NCBI RefSeq assembly: GCF_043497005.1
Contig: NZ_JBIEKE010000003.1
Span: 1-64,000, forward strand
From: Halobacillus_A sp043497005
Lineage (GTDB): Bacteria; Bacillota; Bacilli; Bacillales; Halobacillaceae
DNA: 64,000 nt
Direction: 5' to 3'
Positions 8,302 to 17,183 of this stretch are shown here, in pieces; within the stretch, counting starts at the first letter, position 1; each line of letters starts with the position of its first letter. Under the pieces are notes generated by a model. It was not told the origin of the DNA. It saw only the letters and a list, made by a program, of their open reading frames with translations, and did no database searches. Made by a program: the position numbers and the translations under genes.

Positions 8302-10074
8302 TTACGTTCCCATATATTCTGTTTGATTGTCATCCAGCTGCTGCACCTGGTAAAGATCATAATAATGTCCTTTACGCCTGATTAATTCTTCATGGGAGCC
8401 CACCTCCACAATTTCTCCATTTTCAATATGCACGATACGACTCGCGTGAGTAATCGTAGCTAAACGGTGAGCTACAATGAACGTTGTCCGATCGGAAGCT
8501 AATCGCTCCAGAGCATTTTGGATTAAGTTTTCGCTTTCTAAATCCAATGCAGAGGTAGCTTCATCTAATATGAGCAATGGAGGGTTCTTCAAAAACACCC
8601 GTGCAATGGCCACACGCTGCTTTTGACCTCCCGACAGCTTAACACCTCTTTCTCCAACCAAAGTATCGTAACCATCAGGTAGATCCATAATGAACTCATG
8701 TGCATTCGCCGCCTTTGCCGCTTCTATTACTTGTTCATCTGAAGCATCCGGGTCCCCCATTTGTATATTCATTTTAATCGAATCACTAAATAAGATGTTA
8801 TCTTGAAGCACCATTCCAATTTTATCGCGCAACGTTCGAGCTTGAACATCACGAATGTCTTTCCCATCAATCAAAATCTGACCGCTGGTGACATCATAAA
8901 AACGAGGGATTAAACTGATTAGTGTAGATTTTCCTCCCCCGCTCATTCCCACAAAAGCAATGGTTTCACCTTTTTCAACTTCCAGGTTCACATTCTTCAA
9001 TACAGTAGGGTCGTTTTCTCCATAGCTGAAAGAAATATTTTTTAACGATACATCTCCGTGTACGTTTTCCAGTGGTTTAGCATTCTTTCGATCAACTATA
9101 TCGTACCGCTCATCCATAAATTCAAACACTCGATCCATTGATGCGATCGACTGTGTCAGTACGGTAGATGAGTTGACTAGTCGGCGAAGCGGATTGTAAA
9201 CCCGATCCATATACCCAGTAAAGGCAACCATTGTACCTACTGTCATCGATCCATTGATGACTTGATAACCTGCAAACGCAATGACAAGCAATGGAGCCAA
9301 ATCAGTAATTGTGTTCGTAATGGAATACGTATACGCATTCCAGTTTGTATGCTTCAATGCTTTATTTAAGAAGTTAGAATTTCTTGTATCAAATTGGTTT
9401 TGCTCATAGTTCTCAAGAGCGAAACTCCGTGTTACAGGCACCCCTTGCACCCGTTCATGCAAATGCCCTTGCACTTCCGCCAGAGCTTGAGAACGGTCTC
9501 TAGTTAATTTTCTAAGACGAGCGTAGAAGTACTTCACAGCGAACCCATAAAACGGAAACAGCGCCACTGCTACGAGTGTAAGCCAAGGATCCATCGTCAG
9601 CATAATAATAATAGCAATAACTATAGTAAACATGTCGAGCCAGATATTCATCAATCCTGTAATGACAAACGTTTTCGTCTGCTCAACATCATGGATCACT
9701 CTTGAAATGATTTCGCCGGTTTTCGTACGAGAATAAAAACCAAGACTCAGCCTTTGAATGTGATCGAACAACTTGTCACGAATATCATAAAGTACTTTAC
9801 TTCCAATCCATTGAGCCAGATATTGCCTTGCATATTCGACGGGAGGCCGCATGATCATAAAAACAAAAAAGGCGCCTCCCATTAAGAGAAGCAGCTGATC
9901 AATTTTTTCTGATTGAGCTAAAGACTCTGAATTGATGATATCATCAATGACATATTTAATAATTAAGGGCATTAATAAAGGAATAGAAAATTTCAATACG
10001 CCAATTAAAACAGTAAGAATGATTTTCCCTTTGTACGGTTTAACAAATGATAAATAACGCTTAATGCTTCCCAA
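8302..10074 (-). CDS. ygaD: ABC exporter, membrane and ATPase fused (YgaD)
   Basis: A 590-residue half-transporter that should work as a homodimer in the membrane. Residues 1-310 hold six helices of the type I exporter fold. The ATPase follows: Walker A GMSGGGKST, signature LSGGQKQRVAIAR, Walker B LLILDEATSALD. The substrate is unknown; relatives export lipids or drugs. The start is TTG at 10074: it lies 5 bases after AGGTGG and aligns with the MGSI start of B. subtilis YgaD, unlike the GTG three codons upstream. Confidence 0.88.
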   Translation of the reverse strand: MGSIKRYLSFVKPYKGKIILTVLIGVLKFSIPLLMPLIIKYVIDDIINSESLAQSEKIDQLLLLMGGAFFVFMIMRPPVEYARQYLAQWIGSKVLYDIRDKLFDHIQRLSLGFYSRTKTGEIISRVIHDVEQTKTFVITGLMNIWLDMFTIVIAIIIMLTMDPWLTLVAVALFPFYGFAVKYFYARLRKLTRDRSQALAEVQGHLHERVQGVPVTRSFALENYEQNQFDTRNSNFLNKALKHTNWNAYTYSITNTITDLAPLLVIAFAGYQVINGSMTVGTMVAFTGYMDRVYNPLRRLVNSSTVLTQSIASMDRVFEFMDERYDIVDRKNAKPLENVHGDVSLKNISFSYGENDPTVLKNVNLEVEKGETIAFVGMSGGGKSTLISLIPRFYDVTSGQILIDGKDIRDVQARTLRDKIGMVLQDNILFSDSIKMNIQMGDPDASDEQVIEAAKAANAHEFIMDLPDGYDTLVGERGVKLSGGQKQRVAIARVFLKNPPLLILDEATSALDLESENLIQNALERLASDRTTFIVAHRLATITHASRIVHIENGEIVEVGSHEELIRRKGHYYDLYQVQQLDDNQTEYMGT

Positions 10075-10109
10075 TCGTACCACCTGCCTTTCACTAAAAA
10101 CGCAAGCAA

Positions 10110-10133
10110 GCGCACCGCCGGACAGTGCGCACT
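10110..10133 (-). terminator. Hairpin after ygaC
   Basis: GCGCAC and GTGCGC pair around a short GC-rich loop just after the ygaC stop codon. A weak T-rich tail follows on the minus strand. Confidence 0.5.
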
Positions 10134-10138
10134 ACTAT

Positions 10139-10666
10139 TCATCGATACGTTAAGTATCGTTCATACCATTGATCAATAAATTCTGGAGAAAAAGGTCCCT
10201 TACGCTGCCTAATCCAGCGTATCAGTACATCTATATTGTTGTATAAGATACGATCTAAAACGTGTGGATAATTCATCTGTCTTTTGTGCAGTTCGTATTC
10301 GTCTTCGTCCAACAATTTAAATGTCATGTCAGGAAACACTTTGATATCAAGATCATAATCAATGTATTTAATAATTCCATCTTCATAAATAAACGGAGAG
10401 CTAATATTACAATAATAATATACGCCATCTGTACGAAGCATTCCAATCACATTAAACCAGTGCTTCGAATGAAAATAACAAATAGCCGGTTCGCGAGTGA
10501 TCCACGTCCGCCCGTCGCTTTCTTGAACGCGTGTACGATCATTCGCACCAATAATTACATTTTTTGTCCCTTTTAGAACCGTTGTACTCTCCCAAACGCG
10601 GTGCAGTTTACCATTATGTTTATAACTTTGTATTTCCGTTTGAACTCCAGAGTCCGGGCCGGGCAT
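10139..10666 (-). CDS. ygaC: Nucleoside tri-/diphosphate phosphatase, DUF402 (YgaC/Ntdp)
   Basis: About 175 residues with the DUF402 fold. Conserved blocks SYKHNGKLHR, GRTWITREPAICYF, GVYYYCNISSPF and YIDYDLDIKVFPD match YgaC and the staphylococcal nucleoside phosphatase. Acidic residues in YIDYDLD and DEDEYE are expected to bind divalent metal. The start at 10666 is set by GGGGAG 6 bases upstream; earlier ATGs overlap that site. It lies upstream of ygaD as in B. subtilis. Confidence 0.88.
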   Translation of the reverse strand: MPGPDSGVQTEIQSYKHNGKLHRVWESTTVLKGTKNVIIGANDRTRVQESDGRTWITREPAICYFHSKHWFNVIGMLRTDGVYYYCNISSPFIYEDGIIKYIDYDLDIKVFPDMTFKLLDEDEYELHKRQMNYPHVLDRILYNNIDVLIRWIRQRKGPFSPEFIDQWYERYLTYR

Positions 10667-10764
10667 AATCATCTCCCCTTCCCTCAATTATCCCGCTAGT
10701 CACCTTTAACTATTATAACGAGTTATGTCTCCGAATGAAAACAATAGTATTTATATATGTAAGA

Positions 10765-10784
10765 AGCCGTCCAAATTTGGACGG
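10765..10784. terminator. Perfect hairpin between ygaC and sspE
   Basis: GCCGTCCAAATTTGGACGGC is a 20-base perfect palindrome downstream of sspE on the minus strand. The following T content is poor, so termination strength is uncertain. Confidence 0.55.
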
Positions 10785-10840
10785 CCCCTGGGAGTTTGAT
10801 GCAGGCTAAATTGCAAGCCTGTACAGACAAGTATCAAGCG

Positions 10841-11056
10841 TTATTTTTTCTTAGCTTGAGACTTTTGGTTTTGTTGACGTACTTGCTGTGCGTCAGTTTG
10901 TTCTGCGCCAAATTCAGTACCATATTGGTTCTGACCTTTAGCAGCTTGTTGAGCGTTTTGCTGAGCGTTTTGCTGAGCAGCTTGTTGGTTTTTTTGTCTT
11001 ACATGATTCATATCTGTACCCGCTGCAGTTTTACCTTGTTTCGGTTGCTTAGCCAT
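10841..11056 (-). CDS. sspE: Gamma-type small acid-soluble spore protein
   Basis: 71 residues, very rich in Gln, Ala and Asn (QQAAQQNAQQNAQQAAKGQN) and without Cys or Trp, as in the gamma-type SASP that is stored in the spore core and degraded to amino acids at germination. The GTEFGAEQ block resembles the GPR protease cleavage site found between SspE repeats; I see one clear copy, so this is a short version. Start at 11056 is fixed by GGAGGTGAT upstream. Expression from a forespore (sigma-G) promoter is expected but was not identified. Confidence 0.9.
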   Translation of the reverse strand: MAKQPKQGKTAAGTDMNHVRQKNQQAAQQNAQQNAQQAAKGQNQYGTEFGAEQTDAQQVRQQNQKSQAKKK

Positions 11057-11197
11057 CAGTATCACCTCCGCAAAATTATTCTGCGCAGGTTTCCAAAAAA
11101 CATTCATTTAATTTCATTATTTTTTTCAAAAAATCTTTTTGACCTTATGAGCAAATTTCTGGTTTAAATGATGGGAATTTCGTGAACAGTACATATA

Positions 11198-11226
11198 AAA
11201 GACGCTCCCTGTAAAGAGAGCGCCTT
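11198..11226 (-). terminator. Terminator after the LysM hydrolase
   Basis: GGCGCTCTC and GGGAGCGTC form a stem on the minus strand, followed by TTTT. It is 16 bases past the stop codon. Confidence 0.75.
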
Positions 11227-11241
11227 GTGTTAATTTATTTC

Positions 11242-12294
11242 CTATTGCAGGCGTTTTGCGCCAATGTAGCGTGGGTTCCAGTAAGTATTAGATAGTGAAC
11301 TAATTTCAACACCACGAGAAGATCCAGCGTGGATAAACTGATTGCCACCTACATAGATACCAGCGTGAGATGCGCCAGGCTTATATGTTTCGAAGAAAAC
11401 AATATCGCCTACTTGAAGATTAGACTTGCTTACTGAAGTCATACGGCTGTCTGCATACATGGAAGCAACTGTACGAGGAAGGTCCTTGCCTGTTTTACTG
11501 AATACGTACTGTAAGAAACCACTGCAGTCAAATCCAGATGGAGAAGTTCCACCCCAAGAGTAAGGAGTACCAATATGCTTCTTAGCTTCACTAACTACTC
11601 CAGTGTTTGAAGATGTAGAAGTGCCTTTCACCTTCTCAGAGCTGCTAGATGAGTTTGAGCTAGATGAACTTGAAGAACTTGAGCTGTTTGATGTCTTTTT
11701 AAGATCAAGCTTTTGACCCACATAAATAAGATAGCTGGAAATGCCGTTCCAGCTTTTCAGGTTAGAGACACTCACTCCGTATTTGCTTCCGATTTTAGAC
11801 AACGTATCTCCTGATTTTACAGTATAAGTTGTCGCATTAGAGCTTGAAGAGCTGGAGCTGCTGGAAGAACTAGAGTTAGATGAGCTTGAAGAACTAGATC
11901 CATTAATCTTTAAATTTTTTCCTGCATAGATTAAAGATGAGCTTAAGTTATTCCAATCCATTAAGTTGCTTACAGATACACCATGCTTCGAAGCAATCTT
12001 AGAAAGAGTATCTCCACTCTTGATTTTGTATGTACTGCTTTCACTTGAACTAGAAGAACTATTTGAAGAGCTATCCTTATCAACGACTAAACTTTGACCG
12101 ACAAGAATGAGATCACTGTTCAAGTTGTTCCAAGATTTCAAGTCTGAAATGCTCGTGTTATATTTGTTACTTAGTTTCCACAAAGAATCTCCAGATTTAA
12201 CCTCGTGTGATTCATCTGCCATTACTGTGCCACCGAAAAGCGACGCACCGACAATCGTTCCAAATACTGTTGTTGCTAGACGTTTTTTATTCAT
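11242..12294 (-). CDS. Secreted cell wall hydrolase, three LysM plus NlpC/P60
   Basis: About 350 residues. A signal peptide (KKRLATTVFGTIVGASLFGG..VMA) is followed by three LysM peptidoglycan-binding modules, each with the SGDSLWKL/SGDTLSKI motif, joined by Ser-rich linkers. The C-terminal NlpC/P60 domain has the catalytic Cys in GFDCSGFLQY and His in SHAGIYVG and FIHAG. It is a DL-endopeptidase of the LytE/LytF/CwlS kind. The start at 12294 has GAGAGGG upstream. A likely vegetative autolysin. Serine codons in the linkers create simple-sequence DNA. Confidence 0.92.
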   Translation of the reverse strand: MNKKRLATTVFGTIVGASLFGGTVMADESHEVKSGDSLWKLSNKYNTSISDLKSWNNLNSDLILVGQSLVVDKDSSSNSSSSSSESSTYKIKSGDTLSKIASKHGVSVSNLMDWNNLSSSLIYAGKNLKINGSSSSSSSNSSSSSSSSSSSSNATTYTVKSGDTLSKIGSKYGVSVSNLKSWNGISSYLIYVGQKLDLKKTSNSSSSSSSSSSNSSSSSEKVKGTSTSSNTGVVSEAKKHIGTPYSWGGTSPSGFDCSGFLQYVFSKTGKDLPRTVASMYADSRMTSVSKSNLQVGDIVFFETYKPGASHAGIYVGGNQFIHAGSSRGVEISSLSNTYWNPRYIGAKRLQ

Positions 12295-12617
12295 CTTATT
12301 TACCCTCTCTTTTATATAATTCATTTTATTTAAATTCAGAGTTTAATAATTTTGAGTAGTTCGATTAGGCTACGTTCTGTATTGCTTGTTTTGCTCTGTT
12401 ACCTATTATTCATATTTTTCTATGTCTTGTCTACACAGTTAAACATTGGAAAATCCCTATTAATCTATGAAACCCGTTGATGTGACAAGGTTCAGCAAGT
12501 TTCGTTACAGTTCCATTACAGTTCCATTACAAGTGTCATTTTTCCTGAAATTCATGTCTTTTTTCATGCATAAAAATCTCCAAAAACCCTATAATACTAA
12601 GGGAAAGGAGAGATATA

Positions 12618-12842
12618 ATGTATGTAGGTCGAGATATGTCGGAACTTAGCATGGAATCGAAAAAAAATTGGCAGGATCGGGAGCTTGGCTACTTTCATTA
12701 TGCTCTATCACAAACCGCTCCTTACTTAAATCAAGAGGGTGTCACTTTATTACGAGAAATTAACGAAGAAATTAAGCTCCGCGGTGGTTTGAAACAACGC
12801 GAAGCTTCGTGGGAAAGCGGTTCTAAACCTGCTTTTGATTAA
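12618..12842 (+). CDS. yfhS: YfhS-like small protein
   Basis: 74 residues, no membrane segment, acidic and helical. The N-terminal MYVGRDMSELSM matches my recollection of YfhS, which lies beside mutY in B. subtilis. GGAAAGGAGAG precedes the ATG. It ends 4 bases inside the convergent mutY gene. Function unknown. Confidence 0.65.
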   Translation: MYVGRDMSELSMESKKNWQDRELGYFHYALSQTAPYLNQEGVTLLREINEEIKLRGGLKQREASWESGSKPAFD

Positions 12843-13930
12843 TTGAATGATAAGTGTTTGTGAATCTTTTGGTGGGATACAGGAAACGGGTACTTTTGAA
12901 TCTGGTCTTTACTTACAAATTGAGCATTTTCTCGATCTAATGTACCCTTTCTTACGTACGCATTCTTTACACTCATATCCCAGATTAAATGAGAAAACAC
13001 GTGATGGACATGATCAATAGTAGAACCGATATCAATCGTTATTCCATACTCAGCCTGAAACCAGTCTGGGATGTCATTTTCAGCAATTTCAGAAATAGGG
13101 ACCATTGGATACTGCCATAAAGATGCTAATAATCCTTTTGATGGACGTTGTTCAACAAGCACTTCCCCTTCTTCATTTTCAATAAATAAAGCCACATAAG
13201 GTTGTTTCTTCTGTTTCTTTGATTTCGATTTGATGGGAAGTTCTCCTTCTTTCCCTTCACTGAAAGCCCGGCATTCATCTTGCACAGGACATAACATACA
13301 CGAGGGAGATTTCGGGGTGCAAATAATCGCACCAAGTTCCATTAACCCTTGGTTAAATGCAGAAGGATCTTCTTTAGAAATCAATCCACGAACGAGATAC
13401 TCAAATAAATTTTTTGTGCTCGCTTTTGCAATATCTTCTTCAACTAACAATATACGTGATAATACTCTCATCACGTTTCCGTCTACAGCCGGTTCAGCCT
13501 GATCATAGGCAATACTTAGAATTGCTCCTTTCGTGTAAGGTCCCACGCCTTTTAAATCCCCCAGTTGTTCTTTATTATGAGGAACCTTTCCTCCATAATA
13601 CTCAACAACCTCCCGAACAGCGTTTTGTAAGTTCCGCGCTCGGGAATAGTAACCTAAGCCCTCCCACGCTTTTAGAACGTCTTGCTCCGGAGCCTTTGCC
13701 AAAGCTTCAGTAGTTGGAAACTGTTCCATAAAATTATTAAAATAAGGGATGACTGTATCAACCCGTGTTTGTTGGAGCATAATTTCTGATACCCATACGC
13801 GATAAGGGTCCTGGTTTTCTCTCCAGGGCAGGATACGTTGTTCTTTTTTAAACCAGTCTATTAAGTGAGCACGAAAGGCTTCTGCATTAAAGTTTTCTAA
13901 AATATAAGTTACTCTTTCTTGCTGTTTCAT
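12839..13930 (-). CDS. mutY: A/G-specific adenine glycosylase MutY
   Basis: Removes adenine mispaired with 8-oxoguanine. The 363-residue protein has the HhH-GPD glycosylase core: catalytic Glu in SEIMLQQTRVDTV, hairpin LKGVGPYTKGAI with catalytic Asp in VDGNVMRVLSR, then the 4Fe-4S cluster cysteines (C..C..C..C in ICTPKSPSCMLCPVQDEC). A C-terminal NUDIX-like domain reads the oxidised base. Its 3' end overlaps yfhS by 4 bases. Confidence 0.95.
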   Translation of the reverse strand: MKQQERVTYILENFNAEAFRAHLIDWFKKEQRILPWRENQDPYRVWVSEIMLQQTRVDTVIPYFNNFMEQFPTTEALAKAPEQDVLKAWEGLGYYSRARNLQNAVREVVEYYGGKVPHNKEQLGDLKGVGPYTKGAILSIAYDQAEPAVDGNVMRVLSRILLVEEDIAKASTKNLFEYLVRGLISKEDPSAFNQGLMELGAIICTPKSPSCMLCPVQDECRAFSEGKEGELPIKSKSKKQKKQPYVALFIENEEGEVLVEQRPSKGLLASLWQYPMVPISEIAENDIPDWFQAEYGITIDIGSTIDHVHHVFSHLIWDMSVKNAYVRKGTLDRENAQFVSKDQIQKYPFPVSHQKIHKHLSFN

Positions 13931-13990
13931 TTGATTATCATCCTTTATTTTGCACTAGTTTATTGTTGTCGGCCAAAGGAGGAAGAATTC

Positions 13991-14992
13991 ATGGATACTG
14001 GCACTCATGTGGTCATGGGTGTAGCTCTTGGCGGGTTAGCTACGCTTGACCCGGTCGTTCAAGCCGATCCCACACTGGCAAATGCAGTGATTGTCGGAAC
14101 TTTGATCGGCTCACAAGCACCCGATTCGGATACGATATTAAAACTTAAAAACAATGCCGTTTATATCCGCCACCACCGAGGTATTACGCATTCCATTCCT
14201 GCCGTTATTTTATGGGGAATTGGACTTGCTTCCCTCATCTATTTGTTCACTCCGGAAGTGAACTTTTTACACCTTTGGCTTTGGACCTTTCTAGCCGTTA
14301 TTTTACATGTGTTTGTTGATGTGTTTAATGCCTACGGAACTCAAGCTTACAGGCCGTTCACTAAAAGGTGGGTAGCTTATGGATTCATTAATACATTTGA
14401 TCCTTACATTTTCACCATGCATTTAGCGGGCATTGTGGCTTGGAATTTAGGAGCAGATCCTGCTTATATGTGGCTCATCATTTACTTTGTCATTGCCTTA
14501 TATTATGTTAAACGATATTTCGACAAACGTGAACTCGTTAAACTTGTATACGAACATTTTGACGACATTGTGCAAATTGCCACTTCGCCTACCATTCGTC
14601 AAAGCGTATGGCGTATTGCCATAGAGACAAAGACAAATTACTATGTAGGTCATGCTGAAGATGGACATATTAAAATTTATGATGAATTTTTATACAAGGA
14701 AATCGATTATGAAGATCCAATCATTCAAAAAGCTTTAACAGATCCAAACATCAAAGCCTTTTTGTCATTTTCACCTGTATATCGTTACGACATTCGTTAT
14801 TACGATGAATATACAGAAGTCAGGTTTATTGATTTAAGATATCGCTCAAAGGGACGTTATCCATTCGTCGCACTTGTTCAAATTGATGATGAGCACGGCG
14901 ACGATTTAAAGATTTTAAACTCTTATACCGGCTGGGTCTTTACAGAAGAGAAACTTCAAGACAAATTAACCTTAGCTGCAGAAACAAAATAA
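13991..14992 (+). CDS. yfhP: YfhP-like membrane metal-dependent hydrolase (DUF457)
   Basis: About 333 residues. The first half is membrane-embedded (several hydrophobic helices) with the putative metal site APDSD and HHRGITHS; the second half is soluble. This is the YdjM/DUF457 family, with YfhP as orthologue next to mutY. GGAGGAAGAATTC places the start at 13991. Enzymatic substrate unknown. Confidence 0.85.
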   Translation: MDTGTHVVMGVALGGLATLDPVVQADPTLANAVIVGTLIGSQAPDSDTILKLKNNAVYIRHHRGITHSIPAVILWGIGLASLIYLFTPEVNFLHLWLWTFLAVILHVFVDVFNAYGTQAYRPFTKRWVAYGFINTFDPYIFTMHLAGIVAWNLGADPAYMWLIIYFVIALYYVKRYFDKRELVKLVYEHFDDIVQIATSPTIRQSVWRIAIETKTNYYVGHAEDGHIKIYDEFLYKEIDYEDPIIQKALTDPNIKAFLSFSPVYRYDIRYYDEYTEVRFIDLRYRSKGRYPFVALVQIDDEHGDDLKILNSYTGWVFTEEKLQDKLTLAAETK

Positions 14993-15028
14993 ATGAATCC
15001 AGGCTGGGAACGCCTGGATTCATTTATT
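14991..15028. terminator. Bidirectional terminator yfhP/yfhJ
   Basis: AAATGAATCCAGGC and GCCTGGATTCATTT form a 14-bp perfect stem with a 7-base loop, between two convergent genes. Confidence 0.85.
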
Positions 15029-15290
15029 GTTCATACCCCTTTTTGTTGAGCATGTCTTTATATTTAGGGTTGGTCGCGATATAATCGTGAAGCTTTGGAC
15101 CGTAATTCTCTATCCATCGAATCACGATCTGTTCTGTCACCTGTTTTCCTTTATAATCGTAACCCGCTTTTGCCCGTGTGGATTCAAAATCTTCCCACAG
15201 TAATTCTACCCATGTACGTGCTTCATCTATTGTTAAACGACTATTTTTTTCATAAAGCTGTTCGGCTAATTGCTGGTGAATCTCTTCCAT
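15024..15290 (-). CDS. yfhJ: YfhJ-like small protein (WVELL family)
   Basis: 88 residues containing the WVELLWEDFE motif that names this family. Soluble and acidic; function unknown. Start at 15290 is set by AAAGGAGGATGCAGA directly upstream. The gene is divergent from sspK and next to yfhP, as in B. subtilis. Confidence 0.8.
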   Translation of the reverse strand: MEEIHQQLAEQLYEKNSRLTIDEARTWVELLWEDFESTRAKAGYDYKGKQVTEQIVIRWIENYGPKLHDYIATNPKYKDMLNKKGYEQ

Positions 15291-15400
15291 TCTGCATCCT
15301 CCTTTCATGGAAAAGTTTACACCCCATTTTATCACATAAACGCCTTTATTCTACACAAACTAGAAGAGCCACATCACAGTGGCATCTAGGAGGATAACTG

Positions 15401-15565
15401 ATGCGAAATAAAGCAAAAGACTTTCCTAACAGAAAAATGACACACTCCCCCGACGATCAAAGCGAGTATTTAGCATTACGTCCGAATGGCACGATTAATT
15501 CTAAACCTCAAGAACGTGCTATGCACTCAAGAGAACGCGACGTGAATCAAGGAGGTAAATACTAA
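15401..15565 (+). CDS. sspK: Small acid-soluble spore protein K
   Basis: 54 residues beginning MRNKAKDFPN and containing RPNGTINSKPQERA, which match the SspK family of minor SASPs found in the spore core. Strong ribosome binding site CTAGGAGGATAACTG before the ATG. It is too short for most gene finders. The next small gene starts 1 base after its stop. Confidence 0.8.
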   Translation: MRNKAKDFPNRKMTHSPDDQSEYLALRPNGTINSKPQERAMHSRERDVNQGGKY

Positions 15566-15566
15566 A

Positions 15567-15698
15567 ATGGGAAAGAGAAATAAAACCCAAAAGTCCCTTC
15601 ATCGAGGAGCGAAGCATTTAAATCACCGAGTAAACGGTGAAACTGAGCAAACTCAAGCTGATCAAATTACTGAAACTCAGGCAAGAAAAAGATCATAA
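15567..15698 (+). CDS. Small basic protein cotranscribed with sspK
   Basis: 43 residues, rich in Lys, Arg, Gln and Thr (starts MGKRNKTQKSLHRG). Its ribosome binding site GGAGG lies inside the end of sspK, so translation is coupled. Composition and context suggest another minor spore protein, but I do not recognise the family. A terminator GCGCAG/CTGCGC with five Ts follows at 15705-15735. Confidence 0.6.
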   Translation: MGKRNKTQKSLHRGAKHLNHRVNGETEQTQADQITETQARKRS

Positions 15699-15704
15699 TC
15701 TTTT

Positions 15705-15736
15705 TGCGCAGTCACTTCACTGGCTGCGCTTTTTAA
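15705..15736 (+). terminator. Terminator after sspK operon
   Basis: GCGCAG and CTGCGC pair around a 12-base loop and are followed by TTTTT. Confidence 0.7.
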
Positions 15737-16071
15737 TAACTTACTTTCTTGCCAAGCATAGAAATTGGCAATGCTTCTTCTTTGTCACTTGTTTTGCTGC
15801 CAGTTAAATTAATGCGGTACCCCCAGGCGAAGACGCCGTTCATGTAGTCAATGTGAAACGTGTGAGCAGGATCACCTTCAATTTGGTAAACAGTGTTACG
15901 TTCGAATTCACCTGGATCCATCATATAGGCTTTCGCCATAATAATCTTTCGTTCATAAACCGCGTATTCATTAATAATCCCCATCTGCTCTGCTTTCCTC
16001 GCCTTCTCAGTTAGCTGAGCTACTTCGTTTCTTAATTCTTCATAACTATATTCACTATATCTTTTTTCCAT
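15733..16071 (-). CDS. yfhH: YfhH family protein (DUF1811)
   Basis: 112 residues. The N-terminal YSYEELRNEVAQLTEKARKAEQMG helix and the IDYMNGVFAWGYR block are the DUF1811 hallmarks. A DNA- or membrane-independent cytoplasmic protein of unknown function, located by sspK/yfhJ as in B. subtilis. Confidence 0.85.
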   Translation of the reverse strand: MEKRYSEYSYEELRNEVAQLTEKARKAEQMGIINEYAVYERKIIMAKAYMMDPGEFERNTVYQIEGDPAHTFHIDYMNGVFAWGYRINLTGSKTSDKEEALPISMLGKKVSY

Positions 16072-16169
16072 CTTATAATCCCCTTTTTAATACCGATTCA
16101 TGCCGTTACTGTTTTCATTTTACCAGTCTTTTGTCACAATATAAATACTACCAACGGGGAGGATATCAC

Positions 16170-16829
16170 ATGAGAAAAGCATTAATTAGTGGAGCAGGTA
16201 CTGGGTTAGGACGAGCTTTAGCTTTGCAATACGCTCAAAATGATTACAACGTCATTTTAACAGGGAGAACAGAAAGAAAGCTGCTGCTCGTTCAAAAGGA
16301 AATAAAAGAACGTGGTGGAGAGGCTGAGCTCCTCATCTGCGATGTTACTGAGCCTGCATCCGTCCAGGAAGCGTTTAAGCAGCTGGATCATATCGATGTA
16401 TTAATTAATAATGCAGGATTAGGTATTTTTGGCGATTTGTCTTTCTACACTTCTGAAGATATCGATCAGATGATGAACACAAACGTCAAAGGAACCATTC
16501 TTATGACACAAGCGGCCATTCCATTTCTGAAACGCTCCAATGGACGTGTGTTAAATATCATTTCCACAGCAGGCCTGCGAGGGAAAAAGTGCGAAACTGT
16601 TTATTGTGCTTCTAAATTTGCTGTTCGCGGCTTTACAGAAAGCCTGCATAAAGAATGGGAAAGTGAGCCGATGAAAGCAACTGCAGTGTATATGGGAGGG
16701 ATGAACACGCCTTTCTGGGATGAGAGTGACCATGTGAGCCAGCCGGAAAATCTAAAAGGTCCTGAGGGAGTAGCGGAGAAGATATTCAATGAAGATGATG
16801 GCCGCCCTGAAATCTTTGTAGATCGCTAG
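16170..16829 (+). CDS. Short-chain dehydrogenase/reductase
   Basis: 219 residues, classical SDR. Nucleotide motif SGAGTGLGRALA (TGxxxGxG type), NNAG motif LINNAGLGIFG, catalytic Ser in NIISTAG and YxxxK in VYCASKFAVRG. GGGGAGGATATCAC sets the start at 16170. The substrate is unknown. C-terminus is short, consistent with a soluble monomeric or dimeric reductase. Position corresponds roughly to yfh/fabL surroundings, but it is not FabL by motif. Confidence 0.88.
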   Translation: MRKALISGAGTGLGRALALQYAQNDYNVILTGRTERKLLLVQKEIKERGGEAELLICDVTEPASVQEAFKQLDHIDVLINNAGLGIFGDLSFYTSEDIDQMMNTNVKGTILMTQAAIPFLKRSNGRVLNIISTAGLRGKKCETVYCASKFAVRGFTESLHKEWESEPMKATAVYMGGMNTPFWDESDHVSQPENLKGPEGVAEKIFNEDDGRPEIFVDR

Positions 16830-16859
16830 GTCTATGGGGCCATGCCATTCATGCAATAA

Positions 16860-16891
16860 AGGAGCAGACCAATTCTGGTCTGCTCCTTTGC
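16860..16891. terminator. Terminator between SDR gene and ptsH
   Basis: GGAGCAGACC and GGTCTGCTCC make a 10-bp stem with a 6-base loop. It can end both convergent genes. Confidence 0.85.
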
Positions 16892-16901
16892 TTTAAAAGA
16901 A

Positions 16902-17168
16902 TTATTCGCCTAATCCTTCTTCTTTTGTTTTTTGAACAAGGGCTTCAACTGCTTGATCTGCATCTGAACCTTCAGCAGTATATTTAATTTCAGCACCATT
17001 AGGAATACCTAGAGACATAACACCCATGATGGATTTCATATTTACGGATTTCCCTTTATATTCGATGTTTACGTCTGACTCGTATTGTCCTGCTACTTGT
17101 ACAAGGGCTGTAGCTGGACGAGCGTGTACACCGTCTGCTGCTGTGATTTTCATTGTTTGTTCTGCCAT
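16902..17168 (-). CDS. ptsH: Phosphocarrier protein HPr
   Basis: 88 residues. His15 in GVHARPAT accepts phosphate from enzyme I; Ser46 in MKSIMGVMS is the regulatory site for HPr kinase. HPr also serves carbon catabolite control with CcpA. It follows ptsG after 15 bases, so the two form one operon, but no ptsI follows: a terminator closes the operon. B. subtilis has ptsG-ptsH-ptsI. Confidence 0.96.
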   Translation of the reverse strand: MAEQTMKITAADGVHARPATALVQVAGQYESDVNIEYKGKSVNMKSIMGVMSLGIPNGAEIKYTAEGSDADQAVEALVQKTKEEGLGE

Positions 17169-17183
17169 AATAAATCTCTCCTT

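Noticed and set aside
12467..12649. A 60-codon plus-strand frame upstream of yfhS
   Set aside because: No ribosome binding site, biased composition and overlap with the promoter region of yfhS.
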